39,122 nucleotides of DNA from Pseudorhodobacter aquimaris (lineage in GTDB: Bacteria > Pseudomonadota > Alphaproteobacteria > Rhodobacterales > Rhodobacteraceae). The stretch's first letter is position 1; each line of letters begins with the position of its first letter. Shown here one piece after another: positions 16,935-26,189 of the stretch. A model generated the notes under the pieces. The model did no database searches and had not been told where the DNA came from. It worked only from the letters and a program-made list of their open reading frames with translations. The position numbers and the translations under genes were made by a program. The DNA is taken from NCBI RefSeq assembly GCF_001202025.1, contig NZ_LGHS01000051.1:1-39122 (forward strand), read 5' to 3'.

Positions 16935-17969
16935 TCACGGCAAAAGGGCGGTGATGCGGTCATGCAGGGCGGCTGAAATGGTGATGCCGTCCTTATGGGT
17001 TTGGGCGCGCCGCGCATAGCGTTGTTGCGAGGGCAGCCTTGCGCCTTGCTCTGTGAAGCCTGCGAAAAGCTGTTCGGCACGGGCGCTGTTTATCTCAGGG
17101 TCCGCCCCGCCAAGCAAGGCAGGGTCCAGCGCGATAATCAGTTCTCCGTGGCAGGGCGCGGCCTGCACGCCGCCATCAAAATCCATTGAGGCGCGGCTGG
17201 TCATATCCCCGATCAACGGCCCGGCAAGCAGTTCGATCATGGTGGAAAGGGCCGTGCCCTTATGCCCGCCAAAGGTTGACATTGCCCCGGCCAACACAGC
17301 CGCCGGATCGTTTGAGGGCTGACCCGCGGCATCCACCCCACAGCCGTCGGGCAGGGTTCCTCCCGCCAGCTTTGCCATTGCAATATCGCTGCGGGCCATG
17401 GCGCTGGTTGCAAAGTCGAATACGAAAGGTTCCCCCTTTGCGCGCGGCCAGCCAAAGGCCAGCGGATTGGTGCCGAGCACGGGGCTCGTGCCACCAAAAG
17501 GCGCCACCCATGCGTGACTCGGCGTCATCGCCAGCGAGACAAGACCCCGTTTGGCCAGCCGCTCCACCTCTGGCCAAAGCGCCGAAAAGTGAAAGCAGTT
17601 GTTGATGGCAAGCACCGCAACGCCGCAGGATTTGGCCTTTCGTTCCAACATGGGCAGTGCCCGTTCAAATGCCAGAAGCGAATAGCCAAAACCGGCATCG
17701 GCGCGTACGACAGCGGGGCTGGGGTTGGTGATTTCCGGCTCGGCATAGGCGACAAAATTCGGGCTTTGGATTGTCATCACACAACCGGGCAAGCGTTGCA
17801 GCCCATGAGAGGCGCGCCCGTCCGCCTCACAATCCGTGATCGTTTGTGCCACCGGCCCAGCCTGTGCATCCGATAGCCCCGCGTGGCGCAAAACCGACAA
17901 GGCCAGGGATTTTACCTCATCAAGGGTCAGTTTGATATTGACGTGGGAAGCGGCTGTCTTGTCAATCAC
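16935..17969 (-). CDS. Malate/L-lactate dehydrogenase family (LDH2-type) oxidoreductase
   Basis: 344-residue NAD(P)-dependent dehydrogenase of the LDH2/MDH2 family, which includes malate, L-sulfolactate, ureidoglycolate and delta-1-piperideine/pyrroline-2-carboxylate enzymes. The catalytic DGRASHG motif is at about residues 51-56 (H55). The cofactor-binding region includes APFGGTSPVLGTNPLAF, and GGHKGTALSTMIELLAG is also typical. I chose the GTG at 17969 because AAAGGAAA lies seven bases upstream and the length then fits the family; an ATG at 18095 would add 42 unrelated residues. Divergent from the LacI-type gene, with a candidate operator between them. Substrate not deducible. Confidence 0.82.
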   Translation of the reverse strand: MIDKTAASHVNIKLTLDEVKSLALSVLRHAGLSDAQAGPVAQTITDCEADGRASHGLQRLPGCVMTIQSPNFVAYAEPEITNPSPAVVRADAGFGYSLLAFERALPMLERKAKSCGVAVLAINNCFHFSALWPEVERLAKRGLVSLAMTPSHAWVAPFGGTSPVLGTNPLAFGWPRAKGEPFVFDFATSAMARSDIAMAKLAGGTLPDGCGVDAAGQPSNDPAAVLAGAMSTFGGHKGTALSTMIELLAGPLIGDMTSRASMDFDGGVQAAPCHGELIIALDPALLGGADPEINSARAEQLFAGFTEQGARLPSQQRYARRAQTHKDGITISAALHDRITALLP

Positions 17970-18081
17970 GAGATTTTCCTTTGGGCGGCGTGTAACGATC
18001 TGTGCTGCGATACAGCCCTGAAAACAGCAAAGAGTCAAACTTGACGCCCCCCGAAGTATTTTCATAAGGTAAGTTATATAA

Positions 18082-18095
18082 TTAGCGCGCGTCAA
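18082..18095. promoter_or_regulatory. Candidate LacI-family operator (imperfect palindrome)
   Basis: TTAGCGCGCGTCAA matches the perfect palindrome at 19166-19179 (TTTACGCGCGTAAA) at 11 of 14 positions, sharing the central CGCGCG core. It lies between the divergent dehydrogenase and regulator genes, just upstream of the regulator start. It would allow autoregulation and perhaps co-control of the dehydrogenase. Confidence 0.5.
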
Positions 18096-18124
18096 TGTTG
18101 GGGTGCCTGGGACGGGGTGTCATC

Positions 18125-19153
18125 ATGACTGAACATAAGATCCGCAACATGGAGGAGTTTTCCGCCAAATGTGGTGTGTCGCGTCCCACCGTTTCAAAAT
18201 ACTTCAATGATCCGAACAGCGTTCGGAAGTCGACGAGAGATCGCATCGAGGCTGCGTTGGAGAAGTTCGATTTTCGGCCGAATGTTTATGCGGTAAATCA
18301 GAACCGGCGGCTGACCAAGAATATCGGGATCGTTGTCCCCTTCGTGGCCGATCCCTTTTTTGCAGAGCTGGCCCGCAATATCGAGCGGCGCTGCATCGAT
18401 GCAGGTTTTTCGCCGTCAACTTTCAGCGCGCACGGCAGTGTGGAGCATGAGAACGAAATTCTTGAAACCCTCAGGTCCATGCGGCCTGCGGGTGTTTTAC
18501 TGGCGCCGCTTGGCCGTGCCTCGGATAAACGTAAGATCGAATCCTTTTGCGAGAATGTCCCGACCGTTCTTTTTGACTGTAATATCGAGGGGATAGGCGT
18601 TCCGTTCATCGGTTCGAACAATTTCCAGTCGGTGCCGCTTATGGTGGATTACCTTTGCCGCACCGGAGAACCGCCGTGTTTTTTCGAGATGGCGCCAGTA
18701 AACCCGAATGCGAACAAACGGCGTGATGCCTACCGTCTGGCGATGGAGAGATTGGGTCATGAGCCGAAAATCCTACGTGTAGAGGGGCAGGGCTGGGAGT
18801 TTGAGAGCATCGGCTATGGGGGCGGGATGCGTGCCTTTGCCGAGGGCGGATTTGGAAGCAGCACTGTCCTTTGCAGCAATGACCGTCTGGCAATTGGCCT
18901 GTTGGCTGCGGCCTATGAGAGCGGTGTGCGTGTTGGCCTTGGCGCGGGGTGCAGCCTGCGTGTCGCGGGCCATGATGATCACCCGTTCTCGCGGTTCACA
19001 TGCCCGTCCCTGACGACGATGGCACAGGATTACAAGGCCATCTCTGAGCGGAGCGTGGAAACATTGCTGGCGCTGATCGAAGGTGGATCTGCGGATGATT
19101 CGGCGCTGAGTGGCTTATTTGACGGGCATCTTGTGCTGCGTGCATCCGCTTGA
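18125..19153 (+). CDS. LacI-family transcriptional regulator of the polyol operon
   Basis: 342 residues. The N-terminal LacI-type helix-turn-helix (about residues 8-32) reads MEEFSAKCGVSRPTVSKYFND, followed by the hinge-helix region FRPNVYAVNQNRR. The periplasmic-binding-protein-like effector domain covers about 65-340 (NIGIVVPFVADPFFAELA). The recognition part SRPTVSKYFN matches the family consensus closely. ATG 18125 fits the family start; an in-frame ATG at 18095 is an alternative. It sits directly upstream of smoE with a palindromic operator between, so repression relieved by sorbitol, mannitol or a metabolite is likely. Confidence 0.9.
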   Translation: MTEHKIRNMEEFSAKCGVSRPTVSKYFNDPNSVRKSTRDRIEAALEKFDFRPNVYAVNQNRRLTKNIGIVVPFVADPFFAELARNIERRCIDAGFSPSTFSAHGSVEHENEILETLRSMRPAGVLLAPLGRASDKRKIESFCENVPTVLFDCNIEGIGVPFIGSNNFQSVPLMVDYLCRTGEPPCFFEMAPVNPNANKRRDAYRLAMERLGHEPKILRVEGQGWEFESIGYGGGMRAFAEGGFGSSTVLCSNDRLAIGLLAAAYESGVRVGLGAGCSLRVAGHDDHPFSRFTCPSLTTMAQDYKAISERSVETLLALIEGGSADDSALSGLFDGHLVLRASA

Positions 19154-19165
19154 ATTTGCCCATAC

Positions 19166-19179
19166 TTTACGCGCGTAAA
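19166..19179. promoter_or_regulatory. Perfect palindromic LacI-type operator before smoE
   Basis: TTTACGCGCGTAAA is a perfect 14-bp palindrome with the central CG typical of LacI-family operators. It lies 12 bases after the regulator stop and 74 bases before the smoE start, inside the presumed promoter region. A related site is at 18082-18095. Confidence 0.7.
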
Positions 19180-19253
19180 ATTTATATTGACGCCGCGCAG
19201 TGCTGCCGTTTACTCTTATCCCCAAGAAGAGGGACACTAAGGGAGGACGACAC

Positions 19254-20561
19254 ATGAGACTGAAGGCACCATTGACCATGGCGAGCATGGTTGCACTGGC
19301 CACGGCTGGCTTTGCGCAGGCAGAGACAACGCTGACCATTGCGACCGTGAACAACGGCGATATGATCCGCATGCAGGGTCTGGCCGAGGATTTCACATCG
19401 AAAAACCCTGACATCAAGCTGGAATGGGTCACGCTGGAAGAGAACGTTCTGCGCCAGCGCGTAACACAAGATATTGCGGCCAAGGGCGGGCAGTTCGACG
19501 TGATGACAATTGGCACCTATGAGGTTCCGATCTGGGGTGCGCAGAACTGGCTGGTCTCGTTGAATGATCTGCCGGCCGAATGGGATGCGGATGATATTTT
19601 GCCCGCGATCCGTGGCGGTTTGACCATCGACGGCGAACTTTACGCGGCACCTTTCTATGGCGAAAGCTCGATGGTGATGTATCGTCGCGATCTGATGGAG
19701 GCCGCGGGCCTTGAGATGCCGGATGAACCGACTTGGGCCGATATTGAAAAAGCCGCCGCGGCGATGAACGACAAGGAAAACGAGGTCTACGGTATCTGCC
19801 TTCGCGGCAAGGCCGGTTGGGGCGAGAACATGGCGTTCTTGACCGCGATGGCCAACTCCTTTGGTGGACGTTGGTTTGACGAGGATTGGAAAGCCCAGTT
19901 TGACAGCCCCGAGTGGAAGACGACGCTTGATACCTACATGAACCTGATGAACAACTACGGCCCTCCGGGGGCGTCGACAAACGGGTTTAACGAGAACCTG
20001 TCGTTGTTCCAGCAAGGCAAATGCGGGATGTGGATTGACGCGACCGTTGCCGCTTCTTTTGTCACAAACCCTGAAGATAGCACTGTGGCCGATAAGGTCG
20101 GCTTTGCGCTTGCCGCCGATAACGGGCTTGGCAAACGTGGCAACTGGCTTTGGGCTTGGTCCTTGGGCATCCCTGCAGGTTCTGACGCCACAGAAGAGGC
20201 CAAGAAGTTTATCGCCTGGGCCACAAGCAAGGAATACACAGCCTTGGTTGCGGCAAGCGAAGGCTGGGCCAATGTTCCTCCGGGCACGCGGACCTCTCTT
20301 TATGAGAACCCCGAGTACCAGAAAGTGCCTTTTGCGGAAATGACCCTGCGGTCCATCAACTCCGCCGATCCGAACGAACCAACGGTTGATCCGGTGCCTT
20401 ATACCGGCGTGCAATTCGTTGCGATCCCGGAATTTGCGGGCATCGCGACACAGGTTGGCCAAGAGTTCTCGGCCGCCCTTGCAGGCCAGCAATCGGTGGA
20501 TGAGGCGCTTGCCAAAGCGCAGGCCCTGACCACTGACGAGATGGAAGCCGCTGGCTACTGA
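19254..20561 (+). CDS. smoE: Sorbitol/mannitol ABC transporter substrate-binding protein
   Basis: 435-residue periplasmic binding protein of the sugar-binding extracellular family 1. Signal peptide MRLKAPLTMASMVALATAGFAQA precedes the mature start ETTLTIATVNN. AAPFYGESSMVMYRRDLMEAAG and WAWSLGIPAGSDATEEAKKFI are family-typical. The ATG at 19254 follows GGGAGGACG. The order binding protein, two permeases, ATPase, sorbitol dehydrogenase, mannitol dehydrogenase matches the Rhodobacter sphaeroides smo/mtlK operon, which gives the name. Probably controlled by the LacI protein upstream. A strong hairpin follows the gene. Confidence 0.9.
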   Translation: MRLKAPLTMASMVALATAGFAQAETTLTIATVNNGDMIRMQGLAEDFTSKNPDIKLEWVTLEENVLRQRVTQDIAAKGGQFDVMTIGTYEVPIWGAQNWLVSLNDLPAEWDADDILPAIRGGLTIDGELYAAPFYGESSMVMYRRDLMEAAGLEMPDEPTWADIEKAAAAMNDKENEVYGICLRGKAGWGENMAFLTAMANSFGGRWFDEDWKAQFDSPEWKTTLDTYMNLMNNYGPPGASTNGFNENLSLFQQGKCGMWIDATVAASFVTNPEDSTVADKVGFALAADNGLGKRGNWLWAWSLGIPAGSDATEEAKKFIAWATSKEYTALVAASEGWANVPPGTRTSLYENPEYQKVPFAEMTLRSINSADPNEPTVDPVPYTGVQFVAIPEFAGIATQVGQEFSAALAGQQSVDEALAKAQALTTDEMEAAGY

Positions 20562-20572
20562 TCTCCGGCTTA

Positions 20573-20600
20573 TGGGGGCGCGTCGGTTTGCGCGCCCCCA
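20573..20600 (+). promoter_or_regulatory. Intercistronic hairpin after smoE
   Basis: Perfect 10-bp GC-rich stem TGGGGGCGCG/CGCGCCCCCA (20573-20582 with 20591-20600) and an 8-base loop, without a T-run. It starts 12 bases after the smoE stop and probably stabilises the smoE message or attenuates transcription into the permease genes. Confidence 0.6.
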
Positions 20601-20661
20601 TTCGCACCCTAATTCCGACAGACGCAATCAACCGCGGCTTTTGCCCGCGAGGAGAAATGTC

Positions 20662-21528
20662 ATGGCGACCCATCAGTCCCGATCCGCAGCCCGTTTGATG
20701 ATGGCCCCCGCAGTTGTCCTGCTTCTTGGCTGGATGCTGGTGCCGCTGTCGATGACGCTTTATTTTTCATTCAAGAAGTACCTGCCCCTGCGCGGCGGTG
20801 ATCTTGGTTGGGTAGGGCTTGAGAATTACACCCGCTTTGTTACCTCCAGCGCGTTCTGGCCCTCGGTTCAGGCGACATTGGTTATTGTCGGAGCGGTTCT
20901 GGTGATCACCATCGTCTTAGGCATCCTGCTGGCGATGCTTTTGGACCAGCCGATGTGGGGGCAGGGGATTGTCCGCATTCTGGTCATTGCGCCCTTCTTT
21001 GTGATGCCAACGGTTTCGGCGCTGGTCTGGAAGAATATGTTCATGGACCCGGTGAACGGCTTGTTCGCGCATCTGTGGCAGTTCTTTGGTCTGGCCCCGA
21101 TCGAATGGCTCAGCCAGGCCTCGATGACCTCGATCATCATGATCGTGTCGTGGCAGTGGTTGCCCTTTGCGACGCTGATCCTGCTGACGGCGATCCAGTC
21201 GCTTGACGGTGAACAGATGGAGGCCGCCGAGATGGATGGCGCGCCTGCCCTGTCCAAGTTCTTCCACCTCGTGCTGCCGCATATGGCCCGCGCAATCACC
21301 ATCGTGGTTCTGATCCAGATGATCTTCCTTCTGTCGATCTTTGCCGAGATTTTCGTCACCACCCAAGGGTCCTTTGGCACCCGCACGCTGACCTATCTGA
21401 TCTATCAGCGCGTGCTGGAAAGCCAGAATGTCGGGCTCGGCTCGGCCGGTGGGATATTCGCGGTCATTCTTGCCAATATCATTGCCATCTTCCTGATGCG
21501 CATTGTCGGCAAGAATCTGGACGCCTGA
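20662..21528 (+). CDS. smoF: Sorbitol/mannitol ABC transporter permease
   Basis: 288-residue inner-membrane permease with six membrane segments, the first being LMMAPAVVLLLGWMLVPLSMTLYFSF. The EAA-type loop is QMEAAEMDGAPALSKFFHLVLPHM. I chose the ATG at 20662, preceded by GAGGAGAAA; a longer in-frame start at 20572 would run through the hairpin. Second gene of the smo operon and partner of SmoG. Confidence 0.9.
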   Translation: MATHQSRSAARLMMAPAVVLLLGWMLVPLSMTLYFSFKKYLPLRGGDLGWVGLENYTRFVTSSAFWPSVQATLVIVGAVLVITIVLGILLAMLLDQPMWGQGIVRILVIAPFFVMPTVSALVWKNMFMDPVNGLFAHLWQFFGLAPIEWLSQASMTSIIMIVSWQWLPFATLILLTAIQSLDGEQMEAAEMDGAPALSKFFHLVLPHMARAITIVVLIQMIFLLSIFAEIFVTTQGSFGTRTLTYLIYQRVLESQNVGLGSAGGIFAVILANIIAIFLMRIVGKNLDA

Positions 21529-21541
21529 GGGGGAACGTATA

Positions 21542-22372
21542 ATGGCACGCACAGTCACCACAAATCGCAAGATCATCAATACCGCCGCGGCCTGGACCAT
21601 CGGCTTGCTGATCTTCTTTCCGATCCTCTGGACCATCCTGACCAGCTTCAAATCCGAGGCAACCGCAATCGCCGACCCGCCGGTCTTCCTGTTCTTTGAC
21701 TGGTCGCTGGAAAACTACCGTGTGGTGTTGGAGCGGTCCGATTATGGGCGGTTCTTGCTGAATTCGGTTATCATTGCGGGTGGATCGATCATTCTGGGCA
21801 TCATCGTCGCGGTACCTGCGGCATGGTCGATGGCCTTTGTGCCGGGCAAATATACCAAGGACATCCTGCTTTGGATGCTCTCGACCAAGATGCTGCCCGC
21901 GGTCGGGGTGCTTTATCCGATCTATCTGATCTTCATCAAGATGGGGCTTTTGGACAGCCGGATCGGGCTGACGGTGATCTTGATGCTGATCAACCTGCCG
22001 ATCATCGTCTGGATGCTCTACACCTATTTCCGCGAAATCCCCGGCGAGATTCTGGAGGCCGCGCGGATGGACGGGGCGACCCTGCGCGAGGAGATCGTCT
22101 ATGTGCTGACCCCGATGGCGGTGCCGGGCATTGCCTCGACCTTGCTGTTGAACTTCATCCTTGCGTGGAACGAGGCCTTTTGGACCTTGAACCTGACGGC
22201 GGCAAAAGCGGCCCCGCTGACCGCTTTCATCGCCAGCTATTCCAGCCCCGAAGGCTTGTTTTACGCAAAACTCTCTGCCGCCTCGACCATGGCCATTGCG
22301 CCGATTCTCATCCTTGGCTGGTTCAGCCAGAAGCAGCTTGTGCGCGGTCTTACCTTTGGCGCGGTTAAATAA
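21542..22372 (+). CDS. smoG: Sorbitol/mannitol ABC transporter permease
   Basis: 276-residue inner-membrane permease with six membrane segments, beginning [24 protein letters not shown]. The coupling loop is [27 protein letters not shown], which fits the carbohydrate-uptake MalG class. AGGGGGAA precedes the ATG at 21542. It starts 13 bases after smoF and forms the channel heterodimer with it. Confidence 0.92.
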   Translation: MARTVTTNRKIINTAAAWTIGLLIFFPILWTILTSFKSEATAIADPPVFLFFDWSLENYRVVLERSDYGRFLLNSVIIAGGSIILGIIVAVPAAWSMAFVPGKYTKDILLWMLSTKMLPAVGVLYPIYLIFIKMGLLDSRIGLTVILMLINLPIIVWMLYTYFREIPGEILEAARMDGATLREEIVYVLTPMAVPGIASTLLLNFILAWNEAFWTLNLTAAKAAPLTAFIASYSSPEGLFYAKLSAASTMAIAPILILGWFSQKQLVRGLTFGAVK

Positions 22373-22383
22373 GGAATTATCTC

Positions 22384-23388
22384 ATGGGAAAAATTCAACT
22401 TAAGCAGGTCACCAAGAAGTTTGGCGACGTCCAGGTCATCCCGCCCCTTGATCTTACCATCGAGGACGGAGAGTTCGCGGTCTTTGTCGGCCCATCGGGC
22501 TGTGGCAAATCCACCCTGTTGCGCATGATCGCAGGTCTGGAGGATCTGACCACTGGCACCATCGCGATTGATGATGCGGATGCGACCGATACGCCACCGG
22601 CCAAGCGTGGGCTGGCGATGGTTTTCCAGTCCTATGCGCTTTATCCGCACATGTCAGTGCGCAAGAATATCGCCTTTCCGCTGCGGATGGCGAAGATGGA
22701 TAAGGCCGAACAGGACCGCCGGATTGCGGCGGCGGCAAGTGCGCTGAATCTGACCGATTATCTCGACCGCCGCCCCGGTCAGCTTTCGGGCGGGCAGCGT
22801 CAAAGGGTGGCCATCGGGCGCGCGATTGTCCGCGAACCTTCGGCCTTTTTGTTTGATGAGCCACTGTCGAACCTCGATGCCGCGTTGCGTGTCGGTATGC
22901 GGCTGGAAATCTGCGAAATGCACGAACGGCTGAAAACCACGATGATCTATGTCACACATGATCAGGTCGAGGCGATGACCATGGCCGACAAAATCGTGGT
23001 GCTGCAAGCCGGTGTGATTGAACAAGTGGGCAGCCCGCTGGAGCTTTATCATGCGCCGCGCAATCTGTTTGTTGCCGGCTTTATCGGGTCGCCAAAGATG
23101 AACCTGATTTCTGGCCCCGAGGCGGCCAAGCGCGATGCGGTGACCATCGGCATCCGGCCTGAACATATCGACGTCTCGGATAGCGGCGGGATGTGGCAGG
23201 GCAAGGTCGGGGTCGCCGAACATCTCGGCTCTGACACCTTCTTTCATATCCACGACACGGGTCTGGCCGAGATGATCACTGTGCGCGCCCCGGGTGAGGT
23301 CAGTTTCCGCCACGGCGACACCATCCATCTGACGCCCCGCGCCGATCAGATCCACCGCTTCGATGCAGAGGGGCTTAGGCTGTCATGA
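22384..23388 (+). CDS. smoK: Sorbitol/mannitol ABC transporter ATP-binding protein
   Basis: 334-residue ATPase of the MalK/UgpC class. Motifs: Walker [11 protein letters not shown]-loop QSYALYPHM, signature LSGGQRQR, Walker [12 protein letters not shown], switch histidine in VTHDQ. A C-terminal TOBE region (about 240-330) contains GIRPEHIDV, typical of sugar-type ATPases. Starts 11 bases after smoG, and its stop overlaps the start of smoS by four bases. Confidence 0.93.
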   Translation: MGKIQLKQVTKKFGDVQVIPPLDLTIEDGEFAVFVGPSGCGKSTLLRMIAGLEDLTTGTIAIDDADATDTPPAKRGLAMVFQSYALYPHMSVRKNIAFPLRMAKMDKAEQDRRIAAAASALNLTDYLDRRPGQLSGGQRQRVAIGRAIVREPSAFLFDEPLSNLDAALRVGMRLEICEMHERLKTTMIYVTHDQVEAMTMADKIVVLQAGVIEQVGSPLELYHAPRNLFVAGFIGSPKMNLISGPEAAKRDAVTIGIRPEHIDVSDSGGMWQGKVGVAEHLGSDTFFHIHDTGLAEMITVRAPGEVSFRHGDTIHLTPRADQIHRFDAEGLRLS

Positions 23389-24152
23389 TGCGCCTAGAAG
23401 GAAAAACCGCACTGATCACGGGCGGTGCGCGCGGGATCGGGCGTGCCTTTGCTGCTGCCTATATCCGTGAGGGCGCAAAAGTTGCCATCGCTGATATCGA
23501 CATCGCACGGGCCCGCGAAACCGCGGCCGAGCTTGGGGCGATAGCGGTTGAAATGGATGTGTCATCCCAGGCCAGCATTGAGCGTGCTGTGGATGAGACT
23601 GCCGCCGCACTGGGGCATATCGACATCTTGATCAATAACGCCGCGCTATTTTCCGCTGATCCGATCGTCGAGATCAAGCGCGCCGATTTTGACAGGTTGT
23701 TTGCGATCAATGTTGCTGGCACGCTTTTCACTATGCAGGCGGTTGCAAAGAAAATGATCGCGCAGGGACAGGGTGGCAAAATCATCAATATGGCCAGTCA
23801 GGCGGGCCGTCGCGGTGAGGCGCTGGTCGGTGTCTATTGCGCGACAAAGGCCGCGGTGATCTCGCTCACGCAATCGGCGGGGCTTGATCTGATCAAATAC
23901 GGCATCAACGTGAATGCGATCGCCCCCGGCGTGGTCGACGGAGAGCATTGGGACGGGGTCGACGCATTTTTCGCCAAACATGAGAATAAGCTTCCCGGCC
24001 AAAAGAAGCGTGAGGTGGGGGCTGCCGTGCCCTATGGCCGTATGGGCCAAGCCGAAGATCTGACCGGGATGGCGGTGTTTCTGGCCAGCCCCGAGGCGGA
24101 ATATATTGTTGCACAAACCTATAACGTGGATGGTGGCCAATGGATGAGCTGA
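23385..24152 (+). CDS. smoS: L-iditol 2-dehydrogenase / sorbitol dehydrogenase (SDR family)
   Basis: 255-residue short-chain dehydrogenase/reductase that oxidises sorbitol to fructose (and galactitol or iditol in the Rhodobacter enzyme) with NAD. Cofactor motif TGGARGIG at residues 12-19, NNA at 84-86, catalytic S138 and Y151-x3-K155. The length equals that of the R. sphaeroides enzyme as I recall it. It overlaps smoK by four bases and mtlK by 13, so it is part of the same transcript. An ATG one codon later is equally possible. Confidence 0.92.
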   Translation: MMRLEGKTALITGGARGIGRAFAAAYIREGAKVAIADIDIARARETAAELGAIAVEMDVSSQASIERAVDETAAALGHIDILINNAALFSADPIVEIKRADFDRLFAINVAGTLFTMQAVAKKMIAQGQGGKIINMASQAGRRGEALVGVYCATKAAVISLTQSAGLDLIKYGINVNAIAPGVVDGEHWDGVDAFFAKHENKLPGQKKREVGAAVPYGRMGQAEDLTGMAVFLASPEAEYIVAQTYNVDGGQWMS

Positions 24153-25612
24153 TCCCCCTGTCAGATGCAACGCTCGGGCAGATGACCGTGCGCGTGCCAC
24201 GCTATGATCGCGCGGGCCTGCGTCCCGGCATCGTTCATATCGGGCTGGGCAATTTTCACCGCGCACATCAGGCGTGGTACCTGCACCGTTTGTTCGACGA
24301 AGGTCTCAACCATGATTGGGCCATTGTCGGTGCTGGCGTGCGCCCCGGCGATGCTGCCCAACGTGACCGGCTTCTGGCGCAGGATTGCCTGACCACCTTG
24401 ATAGAGCTGGACCCCTCGGGAAAATCGGCCGAGATCACTGGTGCGATGATTGATTTCTTGGCCGTAGAGGCGGGCAATGGCCCCCTGATCCGGCAAATGG
24501 CGGATCAGGACATTCGGATCGTGTCCCTGACGGTGACCGAAAGCGGCTATTTCACCGACCCAGCAACGGGTGATTTTGATGCGACCCATGACGATATTCA
24601 GCATGACGCCGCAAACCCGGACCGCCCGCGTACGGCATTTGGGGCCATGATTGCAGCGCTAAGGCTGCGCCGTGATGCTGGTGTTGGGCCCTTTACCTGC
24701 CTTAGTTGCGATAACCTGCAAGGCAATGGGACGGTTCTGCGTCAGGCAGTTCTGTCGCTTGCGCGTCTTTCGGACCCCGCGCTGGCCGATTGGATCGAGG
24801 CCGAATGCAGCTTTCCCAACTCGATGGTGGACTGCATTGTTCCGGCCACGGGCCCGGCCGAAATCGCATTGGCCCATAGTTTCGGGATCAAGGATGCCGC
24901 CCCCGTCACCCATGAGAATTTTCGTCAATGGGTGATCGAGGACAATTTTTGCGCCGGTCGCCCCGATTGGCACAAGGTCGGTGCGACATTTTCTGACAGG
25001 GTGCATGATTTCGAGATGATGAAGATCCGCATCCTGAACGGCGGACATCAGGTTATCGCAGCCTCGGGCGAATTGTTGGGGTTGGGGACGATTGCGCAAA
25101 CCATGGCGCATCCCGGTATCCGCGCGCTTTTGCGTAAAACCGTCACCGAGGAAATTGCGCCGCATGTGGCCTCAGTTCCCGGATGCTCGGCGCAGGAATA
25201 CCTTGACCTGGTTGAGCGGCGCTTTTCCAACCCAGAGATTGCCGATACCACCCGCCGCGTGGCCTATGACGGGTCAAGCCGCCACCCGGGGTTTATCGTG
25301 CCCTCTATCCGCACGGGATTGAAGGCTGGGACCCCTGTTCGCGGACTCGCACTCGTCTCGGCCATATGGGCGCGCTATTGCACGGGCATTCGTGAGGATG
25401 GCAGCGAAATAGCGCCAAATGATCCTCATTGGGATTTGTTGGTGTCCGCCGCAAATGCCGCAAAAACTGCGCCGAATGCGTGGCTGGATATGCGGCAGTT
25501 TTACGGAGAGTTGGTTGATAATAAAGGCTTTGCTGCGGAATTTTCAACCTGGATGACACTTATCCATAGCGATGGGGTCGAGGCCGCAATCGAGGCCTAT
25601 ACCCACAGCTAA
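24140..25612 (+). CDS. mtlK: Mannitol 2-dehydrogenase
   Basis: 490-residue long-chain polyol dehydrogenase that oxidises D-mannitol to D-fructose (and arabitol to xylulose in relatives) with NAD. The N-terminal nucleotide-binding domain contains HIGLGNFHRAHQAWY. The family catalytic motif K-x4-N-x2-H is present as K295, N300 and H303. The ATG at 24140 lies inside the end of smoS, as expected for a coupled gene. It is the last gene of the smo operon; no fructokinase follows, and xylB stands 4.1 kb further on. Convergent with pqiC, nine bases apart, no terminator seen. Confidence 0.92.
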   Translation: MDELIPLSDATLGQMTVRVPRYDRAGLRPGIVHIGLGNFHRAHQAWYLHRLFDEGLNHDWAIVGAGVRPGDAAQRDRLLAQDCLTTLIELDPSGKSAEITGAMIDFLAVEAGNGPLIRQMADQDIRIVSLTVTESGYFTDPATGDFDATHDDIQHDAANPDRPRTAFGAMIAALRLRRDAGVGPFTCLSCDNLQGNGTVLRQAVLSLARLSDPALADWIEAECSFPNSMVDCIVPATGPAEIALAHSFGIKDAAPVTHENFRQWVIEDNFCAGRPDWHKVGATFSDRVHDFEMMKIRILNGGHQVIAASGELLGLGTIAQTMAHPGIRALLRKTVTEEIAPHVASVPGCSAQEYLDLVERRFSNPEIADTTRRVAYDGSSRHPGFIVPSIRTGLKAGTPVRGLALVSAIWARYCTGIREDGSEIAPNDPHWDLLVSAANAAKTAPNAWLDMRQFYGELVDNKGFAAEFSTWMTLIHSDGVEAAIEAYTHS

Positions 25613-25621
25613 TCCTGCACC

Positions 25622-26188
25622 CTAGCGGCCCAGCTTCTTGATGATAACAGCCGCCAGATTGTCAATTGCAACCCCTGTCGCCTGTGCTACGGCGGCGGGG
25701 GAATTGTCTGTCATCGGGGCTGTTACCGTGAACCGCTGGATGGTTTCACGGATCGCACCACGGGGGGCGGCGATGGCGAACTGCCCGCTTAGCTCAAACT
25801 GACCATCCTTTTTCGCAATCATACGGTCGATGCGCACCTCCAGCCGGGCATCGGCGGAATCGGCCAATGGCCAAGGCTCGGCCGCGACATTGGCGGTGGA
25901 GCGCAGATCGAGGCTGCGGGCCAAGGCGCCGGTCACGCCGCGCACCGGATCATCGGCCCAGATCGCCTTGGACACAACCGTCAGCACGCCGTCTTCTTGC
26001 TCCACCACAATCTCCGAGGCGGCGGCATAGGCCGGAAGTGACACCTCACGCACCTCGATGCTCCGTACTGCCACCCGCGTTTGACTGGTCTCGGTCGGGG
26101 CGGCGATGGGAAAGCGCGCATTGGTATCCCCGCAGGCAAAAAGCGGCAGGGCGGAGGCGAGGGTGATGGCAGCGATACGCAGGGTCAT
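25622..26188 (-). CDS. pqiC: PqiC/YmbA-like outer-membrane lipoprotein
   Basis: 188-residue lipoprotein. The signal peptide ends in the lipobox LFAC with the lipidated Cys at residue 19. The rest is the ABC-type transport auxiliary domain found in PqiC/YmbA. In the Pqi system PqiC sits in the outer membrane at the end of the MCE tube formed by PqiB. It follows pqiB with one base between, so the two are coupled. Identification rests on this context plus the lipobox and size. Confidence 0.82.
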   Translation of the reverse strand: MTLRIAAITLASALPLFACGDTNARFPIAAPTETSQTRVAVRSIEVREVSLPAYAAASEIVVEQEDGVLTVVSKAIWADDPVRGVTGALARSLDLRSTANVAAEPWPLADSADARLEVRIDRMIAKKDGQFELSGQFAIAAPRGAIRETIQRFTVTAPMTDNSPAAVAQATGVAIDNLAAVIIKKLGR

Positions 26189-26189
26189 A

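Noticed and set aside
19150-19188. Standard sigma-70 promoter before smoE
   Set aside because: TTGAAT and TATATT-like hexamers exist, but no pair has 16-18 base spacing, so I did not assign a promoter.
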